Source: Nocardioides rubriscoriae | GTDB taxonomy: Bacteria; Actinomycetota; Actinomycetes; Propionibacteriales; Nocardioidaceae | NCBI RefSeq assembly: GCF_008087085.1 | Contig: NZ_VIYJ01000001.1 | Span: 124,001 to 188,000 of the forward strand | DNA length: 64,000 nt | Reading direction: 5' to 3' | In this document: positions 8,409 to 17,234 of the stretch, piece by piece | How positions within the stretch are numbered: the stretch's first letter is position 1 | Layout of the letters: each line of letters begins with the position of its first letter | Made by a program: the position numbers and the translations under genes | The notes under the pieces: model-generated | Databases searched by the model: none | Told to the model about the DNA's origin: nothing | What the model saw: only the letters and a program-made list of their open reading frames with translations

Positions 8409-8445
8409 GGTCTCGAGACGGTCGCGGGCGACCTCCTCGACCACC
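8409..8445. repeat. family A half-element at a convergent junction
   Basis: This is a single reverse-orientation arm: GGTCTCGAGAC, hairpin GGTCGC-GG-GCGACC, TCCTCGACCACC. No forward partner arm lies nearby. It is 14 nt after the stop of the upstream gene. Confidence 0.8.
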
Positions 8446-8513
8446 GTGGCGACGCCTGGGCCAACAAACGTCACGGGACCATCACAAAGGTCACGAAACG
8501 ATAACGGCGAGCC

Positions 8514-9233
8514 TCAGGAGTCGCTACCGAGCTGGAGCCAGAGCGTGAACCGGTCGGCGCGGTAGACGCTGCGCGAGACGTTGACGATCTTGTCATCGAC
8601 CATGCCACGGCGCGAGTGGCGCAGGACCACCGTACCGGGCTCGATCTCGAGCAGCGCACCCTCCTCGTCGTTGGCGACGTCGGCGGAGATGGAGTCCTCG
8701 GCCCAGCTGGGTCGCAGGGCCCGGGCGTCGAGGGCGTCGTAGAGGCTGGTGGGCATGCCGGTCTGCAGGAAGCCGGGGAGCAGGACCTCGTTGAGGTAGT
8801 TGTCCTCGATGCAGACCACGGCGCCGTCGCCGCGGCGCAGCCGGCGCCAGTGGATGACGGCGTCGCCCTCGGTGAGGTTGAGGGCGCGGGCGACACCGGG
8901 GCCGGCCTGCTCGCGCCGGGCGAGCAGGGTGACCGACTCGGCCAGCAGCCCGCGGCGCGCCATCTCCTCGGTGAAGCCGGTGATGCGGGTCGCGACGCGG
9001 CGCGGTCGGGCCACGAAGGTGCCGCGACCGGGGATCCGCTCGAGCAGCCCCTCGGTCACCAGCGCGTCGAGGGCCTGGCGCACCGTCATCCGGGCGACGC
9101 CGAAGCGGTGCACCAGCTCGCGCTCCGACGGCGCGGGCGAGCCTGGCGCGTTGCCGGCCACCAGGCTGCGGACGTACTCGCGGACCACCACGTGCTTCAG
9201 GGCACGTCCATCGCCGATCAGCACGTCCTCCAC
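8514..9233 (-). CDS. GntR/HutC-family transcriptional regulator with UTRA domain
   Basis: A cytoplasmic 239-residue repressor or activator. Residues about 12-80 form the GntR winged helix, with PSERELVHRFGVARMTVRQA (recognition helix) and the wing IPGRGTFVARP. Residues about 95-235 form a UTRA ligand domain, usually binding a sugar phosphate or small acid: ITGFTEEMARRG, then SVYRADRFTLWLQL at the end. The DasR/NagR group is the closest type I recall, but the ligand cannot be told from sequence. GTG 9233 follows TACGCT by 7 nt. The only codirectional neighbour is the ABC permease, 97 nt upstream, so its regulon is not obvious from context. Confidence 0.85.
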   Translation of the reverse strand: MEDVLIGDGRALKHVVVREYVRSLVAGNAPGSPAPSERELVHRFGVARMTVRQALDALVTEGLLERIPGRGTFVARPRRVATRITGFTEEMARRGLLAESVTLLARREQAGPGVARALNLTEGDAVIHWRRLRRGDGAVVCIEDNYLNEVLLPGFLQTGMPTSLYDALDARALRPSWAEDSISADVANDEEGALLEIEPGTVVLRHSRRGMVDDKIVNVSRSVYRADRFTLWLQLGSDS

Positions 9234-9240
9234 GCCCCGA

Positions 9241-9246
9241 AGCGTA
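9241..9246 (-). promoter_or_regulatory. putative leaderless -10 (TACGCT) for the GntR gene
   Basis: On the minus strand TACGCT is followed by 7 nt and GTG. Upstream an AAACC/GGTTT dyad (about 9249-9285) could be an autoregulatory site; this is weak. Confidence 0.4.
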
Positions 9247-9330
9247 GGGAAACCCGATGCCTCGCGTCTGGCGAATCGCCGGTTTGGTCCGCGTTGACCT
9301 ACCGGGAGTACGTCGACGGGGGCGGCCGGG

Positions 9331-11880
9331 TCAGTCGGTGGCGATGGCCGTCAGGACGTCGAGGCGCGCCGCCCGACGCGCCGGCAGGATCGCCGCGACG
9401 ACCCCGATCAGGACCGCCAGCACCAGGAAGAGCACGAGCTGCCCGGACGGCACGCTGATCACCTCGAGCCCCTCGTCGCGCACGGCGTACATCAGCGCGA
9501 CGCCGAAGCCGGTGCCGAGGACGACGCCGAGCACGGCGCCCAGCACCGCGATCACGATCGACTCGAGCGTGATCATCCGCCGCAGCTGCGTGCGCGTGAC
9601 GCCGATGGCGCGCAGCAGCCCGACCTCACGGGTGCGCTCGATCACCGACAGGGCCAGGGTGTTGACGATGCCGAGCACCGCGATCACCAGGGCCAGGCCG
9701 AGCAGGGCGTAGATGATCAGCACGAACGTGTCGATGTTCTTGCGCTGGTCGGCCGCGAACGCGGCCTGGTCCTTGGCGGTGACGGTCGGCTGGTCGGCCA
9801 GCACGTCGTCGAGACGGTCCTGCAGGGTCGCCGGGTCGGCGCCGTCGTCGGCGTAGACCACGAGCAGGCTGTCCTGCTTCTTGTAGCCCGCGTCCTCGTA
9901 GGTCCTGATGTCGGTGACCAGGCCCTGGGAGAGCAGCGCGTTGTCCTCGAAGACGCCGGCGACCTTCCAGGTCACGGTGCCCTTCGGCACGTCGATCTCG
10001 TAGGGGTCGCCGACCTCGAGGCCGTCGCCGGCAGCCATCGACCGGCTGACCAGGACCGTCCCGCGCTCGAGGTCGGCCGCGCCGCCGCTGACGAAGTCGA
10101 CGCCGAGCCGGGCCAGTGACGGCGGGTCGGTGGCCAGGATGATCGCGAAGCCTCCGTCGTGCTCGGCGAAGCCGGAGCGCTGCCGCAGGACCTCGTCGAC
10201 CCCGTCGACCTCGGCCACGCGCGCGGCGATGCTCGAGGAGAAGGACCCCTGGAAGACGCTGCTGACCACGAAGTCGCCGGTGAAGCTGTCCTCGACCGAC
10301 TTGTCGACCGAGGCCTTGGCGGAGGCACCGATGATCGCCATCGCGCACGCCAGGGTCAGACCGATCATCAGGGCCGACGCGGTGGCCGTCGTACGACGCG
10401 GGTTGCGCAGCGAGTTCTGCCCGGCCAGGTTGCCGATCGGGCCGAACAGGCGGGCCAGGCCCGCGCGCGCCGCACTCAGCAGCGGGGCCGACAGGACCGG
10501 GCTCATGGCCGTGACCCCGAGCAGGATCGCGAGGATGCCGCCGCCGGTGAAGTAGCCCCCACCACCGATGTCGACCAGGTCGCCCAGCCCGACGGCCAGC
10601 GACACACCCCCGACCAGCGCGAGCGCGAGGCCGAGCACGAAGCGGCGCCGCATCGACTCCTCGGGCAGCGCGATGTCGTCGCGCATCGCCTGCACCGGCG
10701 CGATCCGCGACGTGCGCCGGGCCGGGAACCAGGCCGCGACCATCGTGACGACGATGCCCACGACGTAGGCCGCGCCGAAGGTGCGCGGGCGGTAGACCAG
10801 GGCCTGGTCGGACAGGTCGAGGCCGATGACGCCGAACAGGGCCCGCAGCCCGATCGCGAGCACCACGCCCAGGCCGATGCCGACGGTCGCACCGAGGAAG
10901 CCGAGCACCAGGGCCTCGAGCTGCACCGACCGCTGCACCTGCCGCTTGCTCGCCCCGAGCGCGCGGAGCAGGGCGAGCTCGCGGCTGCGCTGGGCGACGA
11001 GGATCGAGAAGGTGTTGACGATGATGTAGGTGCCGACCACCAGCGAGATGCCGGCGAAGATCAGCAGGAAGATGGTGAGGAACGAGATCGCCTCGAGCAG
11101 GTCGTCGGCCTGGTCCTTGGCCGACTGGTCACCGGTGACGGCCTCGTAGCCGTCGGGCAGCACCTTCTCGACCTCGGCCCGCAGCTCGTCCTGGCTCACG
11201 CCGTCCTTGCGGGTCACCCAGATCGTGTCGAACTCGTCCAAGCCGTCGTGGAAGAGGTCCTGGGCCACCGAGGTCTCGAACGAGGCGCTGGTGGCGCCGT
11301 TGAGCGAGCCGCCCTCGGGGAAGCCGGCGATCCCGACCAGCGTGGGCTCGAGGTTGGCGGTGCGGTCGGCGGTGGTGATCGGCACGGTGTCGCCGACGTC
11401 GTAGCCGGCCTTCTCGGCCGTCTTCTCGTCGAGCACGACCTCGCCGGGCCCCCGCGGCTCGCGGCCGTCGATGATCGTGAGGCCGACCAGCCCGTTGCCG
11501 GCCGGCGCGTCGGACCAGTTGACGCCGAGTGACGGCGGACCGAACCCCCCGATGGGCTTGCCCTTGTCGTCGATGACGTAGACGCCGTCGGTGACGATCT
11601 GGCCGTCGGCGCGGGCCGCGCCGGGCACCCGGGCCAGGGTCTCGACCAGCGAGGCCGGGACGGTGCGGGTCGAGGAGATGCCGCCGGGGGTCGCCCCGCC
11701 CTCGGGCTGCACCACGACGTCGCCGACGGTCGCGTCGAACAGCGAGGTGAAGCTGCGGTTGAGGGTGTCGGTGAAGACCAGCGTGCCGACGACGAAGGCG
11801 ACCCCGAGGACGATCGCGAACGTGCTGAGCAGCAGCCGCACCTTGCGGCCGAGCAGGCTCTTGAGAGCCGCGCGGATCAT
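9331..11880 (-). CDS. ABC transporter permease, FtsX/MacB family, duplicated
   Basis: An 849-residue inner-membrane permease with the two-repeat architecture of actinobacterial MacB/FtsX-like exporters. Each half has one helix, a large extracytoplasmic MacB_PCD domain and three FtsX helices. Helix 1 is at about 14-35 (LLLSTFAIVLGVAFVVGT), the first FtsX block at about 265-400, a central helical region with DLVDIGGGGYFTGGGILAIL at about 430-460, the second periplasmic domain at about 520-720 and the final FtsX block at about 725-845. Substrates of this class are typically lipids, lipoproteins or antibiotics; none is indicated here. The ATG start overlaps the ATPase stop (ATGA), so the pair forms one transporter. 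Confidence 0.9.
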   Translation of the reverse strand: MIRAALKSLLGRKVRLLLSTFAIVLGVAFVVGTLVFTDTLNRSFTSLFDATVGDVVVQPEGGATPGGISSTRTVPASLVETLARVPGAARADGQIVTDGVYVIDDKGKPIGGFGPPSLGVNWSDAPAGNGLVGLTIIDGREPRGPGEVVLDEKTAEKAGYDVGDTVPITTADRTANLEPTLVGIAGFPEGGSLNGATSASFETSVAQDLFHDGLDEFDTIWVTRKDGVSQDELRAEVEKVLPDGYEAVTGDQSAKDQADDLLEAISFLTIFLLIFAGISLVVGTYIIVNTFSILVAQRSRELALLRALGASKRQVQRSVQLEALVLGFLGATVGIGLGVVLAIGLRALFGVIGLDLSDQALVYRPRTFGAAYVVGIVVTMVAAWFPARRTSRIAPVQAMRDDIALPEESMRRRFVLGLALALVGGVSLAVGLGDLVDIGGGGYFTGGGILAILLGVTAMSPVLSAPLLSAARAGLARLFGPIGNLAGQNSLRNPRRTTATASALMIGLTLACAMAIIGASAKASVDKSVEDSFTGDFVVSSVFQGSFSSSIAARVAEVDGVDEVLRQRSGFAEHDGGFAIILATDPPSLARLGVDFVSGGAADLERGTVLVSRSMAAGDGLEVGDPYEIDVPKGTVTWKVAGVFEDNALLSQGLVTDIRTYEDAGYKKQDSLLVVYADDGADPATLQDRLDDVLADQPTVTAKDQAAFAADQRKNIDTFVLIIYALLGLALVIAVLGIVNTLALSVIERTREVGLLRAIGVTRTQLRRMITLESIVIAVLGAVLGVVLGTGFGVALMYAVRDEGLEVISVPSGQLVLFLVLAVLIGVVAAILPARRAARLDVLTAIATD

Positions 11881-12647
11881 CGGCCGGTCTCCTCCGCGCG
11901 CGCCGACATCCGCGCCATCACCGCGAGGACGGCGTCACGGTCAGGGTCGCGCAGCTCCTCCACGACGCGGCCGTCGGCCAGGAACACCACCCGGTCGGTG
12001 TACGCCGCCGCGACCGGGTCGTGCGTCACCATCACCACGGTCTGCTGGTGGTCGTCGACCGCGGCGCGCAGCAGGTCGAGCACCTCCGCGCCGGAGCGGG
12101 AGTCGAGGTTGCCGGTGGGCTCGTCGGCGAACACGATCCGGGGCCGGCTCACCAGCGCCCGGGCCACGGCGACCCGCTGCTGCTGGCCGCCCGAGAGCTC
12201 GTTGGGCTTGTGGGACAACCGGTCGCGCAGCCCGACGGTCGCGATGACCGAGTCGAACCACTCGGGGTCGGGCTTGCGGCCCGAGATCGCCAGCGGCAGC
12301 ACGATGTTCTCCTCCGCGCTCAGCGTCGGCACGAGGTTGAAGGACTGGAAGACGAAGCCGACCTCCTCGCGACGCAGCAGCGTGAGCTCCTTGTCCTTGA
12401 GCGCACCGATCGACCGGTCGCCGATCCACACCTCGCCCGAGGTCGGCCGGTCGAGCGCCGCCAGCACGTGCATGAGGGTCGACTTGCCCGAGCCGCTGGG
12501 GCCCATCACGGCGGTGAACTCGCCGGCGTACAGGTCGACCGAGACGTCGTCGAGGGCGCGGACACCCGCCTCGCCCTTGCCGTAGGTCTTGGTGAGGCCG
12601 ACGACGCGCGCGGCGACGGTCGTGGCGGCGGGGGCGGAGGTGCTCAT
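11877..12647 (-). CDS. ABC transporter ATP-binding protein (LolD/MacB type)
   Basis: The 256-residue ATPase powers the adjacent permease. Walker A is GPSGSGKST near residue 57-65, the Q-loop is FVFQSFNL, the signature is LSGGQQQRVA, Walker B is RIVFADEPTGNLDS with the catalytic Glu, and the H-loop is MVTHDP. The ADEPTGNLDS form is typical of the LolD/MacB export subfamily. I place the start at the ATG of MSTSAPAATT; a longer frame extends upstream but would overlap the divergent SRPBCC gene. Expression probably starts in the 73-nt gap to that gene. Gene order ATPase then permease, overlapping by 4 nt. Confidence 0.92.
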   Translation of the reverse strand: MSTSAPAATTVAARVVGLTKTYGKGEAGVRALDDVSVDLYAGEFTAVMGPSGSGKSTLMHVLAALDRPTSGEVWIGDRSIGALKDKELTLLRREEVGFVFQSFNLVPTLSAEENIVLPLAISGRKPDPEWFDSVIATVGLRDRLSHKPNELSGGQQQRVAVARALVSRPRIVFADEPTGNLDSRSGAEVLDLLRAAVDDHQQTVVMVTHDPVAAAYTDRVVFLADGRVVEELRDPDRDAVLAVMARMSARAEETGR

Positions 12648-12708
12648 GGACCCCAGCCTCCCCTGCCGCACCAGGGCCGCGCCACAGGGATGTCCCCGAC
12701 CCGACCCG

Positions 12709-12714
12709 TAGGCT
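12709..12714 (+). promoter_or_regulatory. putative leaderless -10 (TAGGCT)
   Basis: TAGGCT lies 6 nt before ATG 12721 of the SRPBCC-ppgK operon. Confidence 0.5.
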
Positions 12715-12720
12715 CTGCCC

Positions 12721-13155
12721 ATGCACGTCGAGCGCACCTTCACGGTCCCGCGTCCCGTCGAGGAGGTGTTCGCCTACCTCGGCGACTTCACCCACACCGA
12801 GGCCTGGGACCCCGGCACCGTGTCGACCACCCGCACCTCCGGCGACGGCGGCCTCGGCACGACCTACGCCAACACGTCGCAGTTCATGGGGCGCACGGTC
12901 GACCTGTCCTACGAGACGATCACCTACCAGCCGTCGACCATGGTGCAGTTCCGCGGCCGCAACAAGCAGTCGACCGCCACCGACTCGATGACCTTCACCC
13001 CCACCACCGACGGCGGCACGTCGGTCCACTACCGCGCCGACTTCGAGTTCCACGGGCTGCTCAAGCATCTCGCCCCGCTCGTGGTCCGGCGCAAGATCGA
13101 CGCCCTCGCCGACGAGACCGTCGAGCAGATCGTCCGGACGCTGACCAGCCGATGA
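12721..13155 (+). CDS. SRPBCC (START-like) family protein
   Basis: A 144-residue polyketide-cyclase/SRPBCC-like small-ligand-binding fold, cytoplasmic. The N-terminus [20 protein letters not shown] is the typical first strand and helix; the [11 protein letters not shown] turn and the [20 protein letters not shown] strands follow, and the long C-terminal helix [19 protein letters not shown] closes the cavity. The ligand is unknown. The stop overlaps the ppgK start as ATGA, so the two are translationally coupled, but no functional link between a START-like protein and glucose phosphorylation is established. Confidence 0.85.
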   Translation: MHVERTFTVPRPVEEVFAYLGDFTHTEAWDPGTVSTTRTSGDGGLGTTYANTSQFMGRTVDLSYETITYQPSTMVQFRGRNKQSTATDSMTFTPTTDGGTSVHYRADFEFHGLLKHLAPLVVRRKIDALADETVEQIVRTLTSR

Positions 13156-13904
13156 GCTCGTCACCGCACCCCGTCGGTGTCGACTTCGGCGGGTCGGGCA
13201 TCAAGGGCGCGACGGTCGACCTCGAGCGCGGCGACTTCGCGACCGACCGGGTGCGCGTCGAGACCCCGCAGCCCTCGACCCCCGAGGCCGTCGCCGAGGT
13301 GCTGGCCGAGCTGGTGTCGACCTTCGACGACGACGGCGGGTCGCCGGTCGGGGTCACCGTGCCCGGCGTCGTACGCAACGGCGTCGTCAGCACCGCCGCC
13401 AACATCCACGACTCCTGGCTCGGCGTCGACGCCGCCGCCCTCTTCAGCCGCGCCGCCGGACGACCGGTCGTCGCCCTCAACGACGCCGATGCGGCCGGGC
13501 TCGCCGAGTCGCGCTACGGCGCGGCCCGCGGGCAGCGCGGCCTGGTCATCGTGACCACCCTCGGCACCGGGATCGGCTCGGCCCTGCTCCTCGACGGGGT
13601 CCTGCTGCCCAACTCCGAGCTCGGCCACCTCGAGGTCGACGGCCACGTCGGCGAGAAGTACGCCGCCAACAGCGCCCGCGAGACCCACGACCTCGCGTGG
13701 GACGAGTGGGCCGACCGGCTGACGTCCTACTACCGGATGGTCGAGCGCCTGCTCACCCCCGACCTCTTCGTCGTCGGCGGCGGCGTCAGCAAGCACGCCG
13801 ACAAGTTCCTGCCGATGATCGACATCTCCACCCCGATCATCCCGGCCCTGCTGCGCAACAAGGCCGGCATCATCGGCGCGGCCCTGCACGCCGCGTCGGG
13901 ATAG
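13152..13904 (+). CDS. ppgK: polyphosphate glucokinase
   Basis: PpgK phosphorylates glucose to glucose-6-phosphate using polyphosphate or ATP, a hallmark of Actinobacteria. The 250-residue ROK-fold protein begins with the phosphate loop [12 protein letters not shown]. It continues with GVTVPGVV, a catalytic-loop [10 protein letters not shown], the second phosphate motif [13 protein letters not shown], and [11 protein letters not shown], and ends with a [16 protein letters not shown] adenosine motif. The E-x-G-H signature and HLEVDG favour PpgK over ATP-only ROK glucokinases. It is coupled to the SRPBCC gene by a 4-nt overlap and its TAG stop lies in the left arm of a 27-bp perfect hairpin. 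Its product feeds gnd nearby through the pentose phosphate route. Confidence 0.92.
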   Translation: MSSSPHPVGVDFGGSGIKGATVDLERGDFATDRVRVETPQPSTPEAVAEVLAELVSTFDDDGGSPVGVTVPGVVRNGVVSTAANIHDSWLGVDAAALFSRAAGRPVVALNDADAAGLAESRYGAARGQRGLVIVTTLGTGIGSALLLDGVLLPNSELGHLEVDGHVGEKYAANSARETHDLAWDEWADRLTSYYRMVERLLTPDLFVVGGGVSKHADKFLPMIDISTPIIPALLRNKAGIIGAALHAASG

Positions 13905-13965
13905 TCCCTGACGAAAATCAAGGTTTCGGGCCGCGGATCCTTGATTTTCGTCAGGGACTATCCCG
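13897..13965. terminator. family C hairpin, 27-bp perfect stem
   Basis: Bases 13897-13923 and 13939-13965 are perfectly complementary around a 15-nt loop. The stem starts CGGGATAGTCCCTGACG and includes the ppgK stop codon. The first GATAGTC matches the start of the hairpin at 6897, but the rest of the stem is different (an AT-rich GAAAATCAAG segment here). It separates two codirectional genes. Confidence 0.7.
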
Positions 13966-14010
13966 ACACGGCGGGTCGCAGATGGTCGAACGCGTGTTCG
14001 ACCGATGTCG

Positions 14011-14016
14011 TAGGAT
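14011..14016 (+). promoter_or_regulatory. putative leaderless -10 (TAGGAT)
   Basis: TAGGAT lies 6 nt before ATG 14023. Confidence 0.5.
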
Positions 14017-14022
14017 CGCGGC

Positions 14023-14637
14023 ATGGACTTCCAGGGCTCGCTGTTCGAGGCGCCTCCTGCCGGTGTCGGCGACCTGTCCCGCCTCGAGCGGCGTGAGCTC
14101 GGGCAGGGCGCGTGGCTCGACGTGCTGCGCACGTGGGTGCCCGCCCCCGACGACGTGTTCGAGACGCTGGTGCGCGACGTCCCGTGGCGTGCCGAGCGGC
14201 GCCAGATGTATGACCGGGTCGTCGACGTGCCCCGGCTGGTGCACACCTACATGATCGACGAGCCGCTGCCCCACCCGCTGCTCGCCGAGGCCCGTGACGC
14301 CCTGTCGGCCCACTACGCCGACGAGCTCGGCGAGCCGTTCCGCACCGCCGGCTGCTGCTACTACCGCGACGGGCGCGACTCGGTCGCCTGGCACGGCGAC
14401 ACCATCGGCAGGGGGTCGACGCACGACACCATGGTCGCGATCGTGTCGCTCGGCGACCCGCGACGGCTGTGCCTGCGCCCCCGCGGCGGTGGCGCGTCGA
14501 TCGCGGTCGAGATGGGCCACGGCGACCTGGTCGTGATGGGCGGCTCGTGCCAGCGCACCTGGGAGCACGCGGTGCCCAAGGTCGCCTCGGCCGGCCCGCG
14601 GATCTCGGTGCAGTTCCGGCCGCTCAACGTCTTCTGA
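14023..14637 (+). CDS. alkB: AlkB-like 2-oxoglutarate/Fe(II) dioxygenase
   Basis: AlkB-family enzymes remove alkyl lesions from DNA or RNA bases by oxidative demethylation. In this 204-residue protein the iron ligands are visible as WHGD (His124, Asp126) and WEHAVPK (His182), and the 2-oxoglutarate Arg in RISVQFR near 192-198. CCYYRDGRDSVAWH is the usual substrate-loop region, and the N-terminus carries a nucleotide-recognition lid. The length fits the short actinobacterial AlkB group, not the ALKBH8-type RNA enzymes. The gene has its own -10 hexamer and no damage-response operator that I can recognise. It stands alone between ppgK and gnd. Confidence 0.88.
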   Translation: MDFQGSLFEAPPAGVGDLSRLERRELGQGAWLDVLRTWVPAPDDVFETLVRDVPWRAERRQMYDRVVDVPRLVHTYMIDEPLPHPLLAEARDALSAHYADELGEPFRTAGCCYYRDGRDSVAWHGDTIGRGSTHDTMVAIVSLGDPRRLCLRPRGGGASIAVEMGHGDLVVMGGSCQRTWEHAVPKVASAGPRISVQFRPLNVF

Positions 14638-14688
14638 CCCACCACCACAGGTGGACCCCCGGCTTGACCCGCGTGCCAGGGTCGGAGG

Positions 14689-16131
14689 GTGACAGACGCA
14701 CGCGCCACCATCGGACTGACCGGGCTCGCAGTGATGGGCCGCAACCTGGCCCGCAACATCGCCCGCCACGGCCACACCATCGCGATCCACAACCGGACCG
14801 TCGCCAAGACCACCAGCCTGATCGACGACCACGGGGACGAGGGCGACTTCGTCGCCACCGAGAGCCTCGAGGAGTTCGTCGCCGCGATCGAGAAGCCCCG
14901 GGTCGTGCTCATCATGGTCAAGGCCGGCGAGCCGACCGACGCCGTCATCGACGACCTGGTGCCACTGCTCGACGAGGGTGACATCGTCGTCGACTGCGGC
15001 AACGCCCACTTCTCCGACACGATCCGCCGCGAGGAGAGGCTCCAGGAGCACGGCCTGCACTTCGTCGGCACCGGCGTCAGCGGCGGCGAGGAGGGCGCCC
15101 TCAACGGCCCCTCGATCATGGTCGGCGGCAGCGACGAGGCCTACGAGCGGCTGGGCCCGATCATGGAGTCGATCGCCGCCCAGGTCGACGGCGAGCCCTG
15201 CTGCGCCCACGTCGGCGTCGGCGGCGCGGGCCATTTCGTCAAGATGGTCCACAACGGCATCGAGTACGCCGACATGCAGCTCATCGCCGAGTCCTACGAC
15301 CTGCTCCGCTCGATCGGCGGGCTCGAGCCCGCGGCGATCGCCGACGTCTTCGCCGAGTGGAACCAGGGCGAGCTGGAGTCGTTCCTGATCCAGATGACCT
15401 CCGACGTGCTGCGCCACACCGACGCCGGCACCGGCAAGCCCTTCGTCGACGTCGTCAAGGACGCCGCCGAGCAGAAGGGCACCGGTCGCTGGACCGTGCA
15501 GAGCGCGCTCGACCTCGGCGTGCCGATCACCGGCATCGCCGAGGCGACCTTCGCCCGCAGCCTGTCGGGGCACGCCGAGCAGCGCGAGGCCGCCCGCAAG
15601 GTCTTCTCGACCTCGCCCGAGGACGACACCGTCGAGGTCGACCAGCAGGCCTTCGTCGACGACGTCCGCGCAGCGCTCTACTCCTCCAAGGTGGTCGCCT
15701 ACGCGCAGGGCTTCGACCAGATCGCGGTCGGCGCCGAGGAGAACGGCTGGGACATCGACCTGGGCCAGGTCGCCAAGATCTGGCGCGACGGGTGCATCAT
15801 CCGGGCCCGCTTCCTGGGCCGTATCACCGAGGCCTACGCCGAGGAGCCCGACCTCACGACCCTGCTGACGACCGAGTTCTTCGCCGACGCCGTCAAGGAG
15901 GGCGTCGACGCGTGGCGCCACGTGGTGGCGACGGCCGCGCAGGGCGGCGTCCCTGTTCCGGCGTTCGGGTCGTCGCTGTCCTACTTCGACGGGCTGCGCC
16001 GTGAGCGCCTGCCCGCCGCCCTGATCCAGGCCCTGCGCGACAACTTCGGGGCCCACACCTATCAACGCGTCGACCGGGAGGGCACGTTCCACACGGCCTG
16101 GGCCGGCGACCTCACCGAGAGCGAGTCCTGA
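14689..16131 (+). CDS. gnd: 6-phosphogluconate dehydrogenase (decarboxylating)
   Basis: Gnd converts 6-phosphogluconate to ribulose-5-phosphate and CO2 with NADP, in the oxidative pentose phosphate pathway. The 480 residues match the long homodimeric form. The N-terminal Rossmann motif [14 protein letters not shown] is at about 10-23 with NRT, the NADP 2'-phosphate contact, shortly after. Substrate motifs [18 protein letters not shown] and [20 protein letters not shown] carry the catalytic Lys and Asn. YLGRGCIIRA-like [12 protein letters not shown] and the C-terminal tail [12 protein letters not shown] complete the active site. GTG is chosen because GGAGG lies just upstream. The aldo/keto reductase starts 4 nt after its stop. 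Confidence 0.95.
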   Translation: MTDARATIGLTGLAVMGRNLARNIARHGHTIAIHNRTVAKTTSLIDDHGDEGDFVATESLEEFVAAIEKPRVVLIMVKAGEPTDAVIDDLVPLLDEGDIVVDCGNAHFSDTIRREERLQEHGLHFVGTGVSGGEEGALNGPSIMVGGSDEAYERLGPIMESIAAQVDGEPCCAHVGVGGAGHFVKMVHNGIEYADMQLIAESYDLLRSIGGLEPAAIADVFAEWNQGELESFLIQMTSDVLRHTDAGTGKPFVDVVKDAAEQKGTGRWTVQSALDLGVPITGIAEATFARSLSGHAEQREAARKVFSTSPEDDTVEVDQQAFVDDVRAALYSSKVVAYAQGFDQIAVGAEENGWDIDLGQVAKIWRDGCIIRARFLGRITEAYAEEPDLTTLLTTEFFADAVKEGVDAWRHVVATAAQGGVPVPAFGSSLSYFDGLRRERLPAALIQALRDNFGAHTYQRVDREGTFHTAWAGDLTESES

Positions 16132-16135
16132 CCCC

Positions 16136-17023
16136 ATGAGCGCCACCACCACCACGACAGCCGGCGACAACGTCGCCGCCCCCTCCGGCACCTTCGCCAT
16201 CGGCGGCGACCTGCCCGTCACCCGCCTGGGCTACGGCACCATGCAGCTGACCGGCGAGGGCGTGTGGGGCTGGCCCGCGGACCGCGACAACGCGCTCGCG
16301 GTGCTGCGTCGCGCCGTCGAGCTCGGCATCACCTTCTTCGACACCGCCGACTCCTACGGCCCCGTCGTGGCCGAGCAGCTCCTCCAGGAGGCCCTGTACC
16401 CCTACGCCGACGACGTGGTCATCGCCACCAAGGCCGGCCTGACCCGCCAGGGCCCCGGCGTCTGGACCCCGGTCGGCAACCCGGCGTACCTGCGCCAGCA
16501 GTGCGAGATGTCGCTGCGCCACCTCGGCCTCGAGCGCATCGACCTGTTCCAGCTGCACCGCATCGACCCGGCCGTCGCCCTCGAGGACCAGGTCGGCGAG
16601 CTCGTCGCGCTGCGCGACGAGGGCAAGATCCGCCACATCGGGCTGTCGGAGGTCTCGGTCGAGCAGCTCGAGATGGCGCAGGCCATCGCGCCGATCGCGA
16701 CCGTGCAGAACCTCTACAACCTGGCCCACCGCGACGCCGAGGCCCTGCTCGACTTCTGCGAGAGCAACGACATCGGCTTCATCCCGTGGTTCCCGTTGGC
16801 CACCGGCCAGCTGTCGGGCCCCGACGGCGTCCTCGGCGAGGCCGCCACCCAGCACGACGCGACCCCGTCGCAGCTCGCCCTGGCCTGGCTGCTGCGCCGC
16901 TCGCCGGTGATGCTGCCGATCCCCGGCACCAAGTCGCTCGAGCACCTCGAGACCAACACGGCGGCCGCGTCCATCGAGCTCACCGACGACGAGTACGACG
17001 CCCTCACCGCCCTGGGCGACTGA
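16136..17023 (+). CDS. aldo/keto reductase
   Basis: A 295-residue NADPH-dependent TIM-barrel oxidoreductase. The catalytic tetrad can be read: Asp in FFDTADSYG, Tyr in the same segment, Lys in VIATKAGL and His in LFQLHRIDP. The cofactor-binding end is [15 protein letters not shown]. It resembles the AKR group often annotated as pyridoxal reductase or YdjG/Tas-like; the aldehyde substrate is unknown. Its start is 4 nt after gnd, so it probably shares the gnd transcript and can draw on the NADPH that Gnd makes; that link is inference. Confidence 0.9.
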   Translation: MSATTTTTAGDNVAAPSGTFAIGGDLPVTRLGYGTMQLTGEGVWGWPADRDNALAVLRRAVELGITFFDTADSYGPVVAEQLLQEALYPYADDVVIATKAGLTRQGPGVWTPVGNPAYLRQQCEMSLRHLGLERIDLFQLHRIDPAVALEDQVGELVALRDEGKIRHIGLSEVSVEQLEMAQAIAPIATVQNLYNLAHRDAEALLDFCESNDIGFIPWFPLATGQLSGPDGVLGEAATQHDATPSQLALAWLLRRSPVMLPIPGTKSLEHLETNTAAASIELTDDEYDALTALGD

Positions 17024-17234
17024 GCGCCGGCTGCGCGGACCTCGACGAGAAGGGCTTCATCGCCTACCACGTGGTCGGCAGGTTCTGACCCACCTCGCGG
17101 CCCGGCGGGTCGAGGTGATCGTGGGCGCGCCGGTCGTGGGCTCGTGGATCGGCTTCTCGGTACGGTGACCGGCGCGCCCCCTCCCGGTCCTCCCGACCCG
17201 GCGGGCCTCCTCCCTCCCCTGACAGGACCACTCG

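Noticed and set aside
17024..17234. Possible small gene between the aldo/keto reductase and the sulfotransferase-like gene
   Set aside because: Short frames there have no start signal or recognisable sequence; only a TACGGT hexamer near 17160 is of note.
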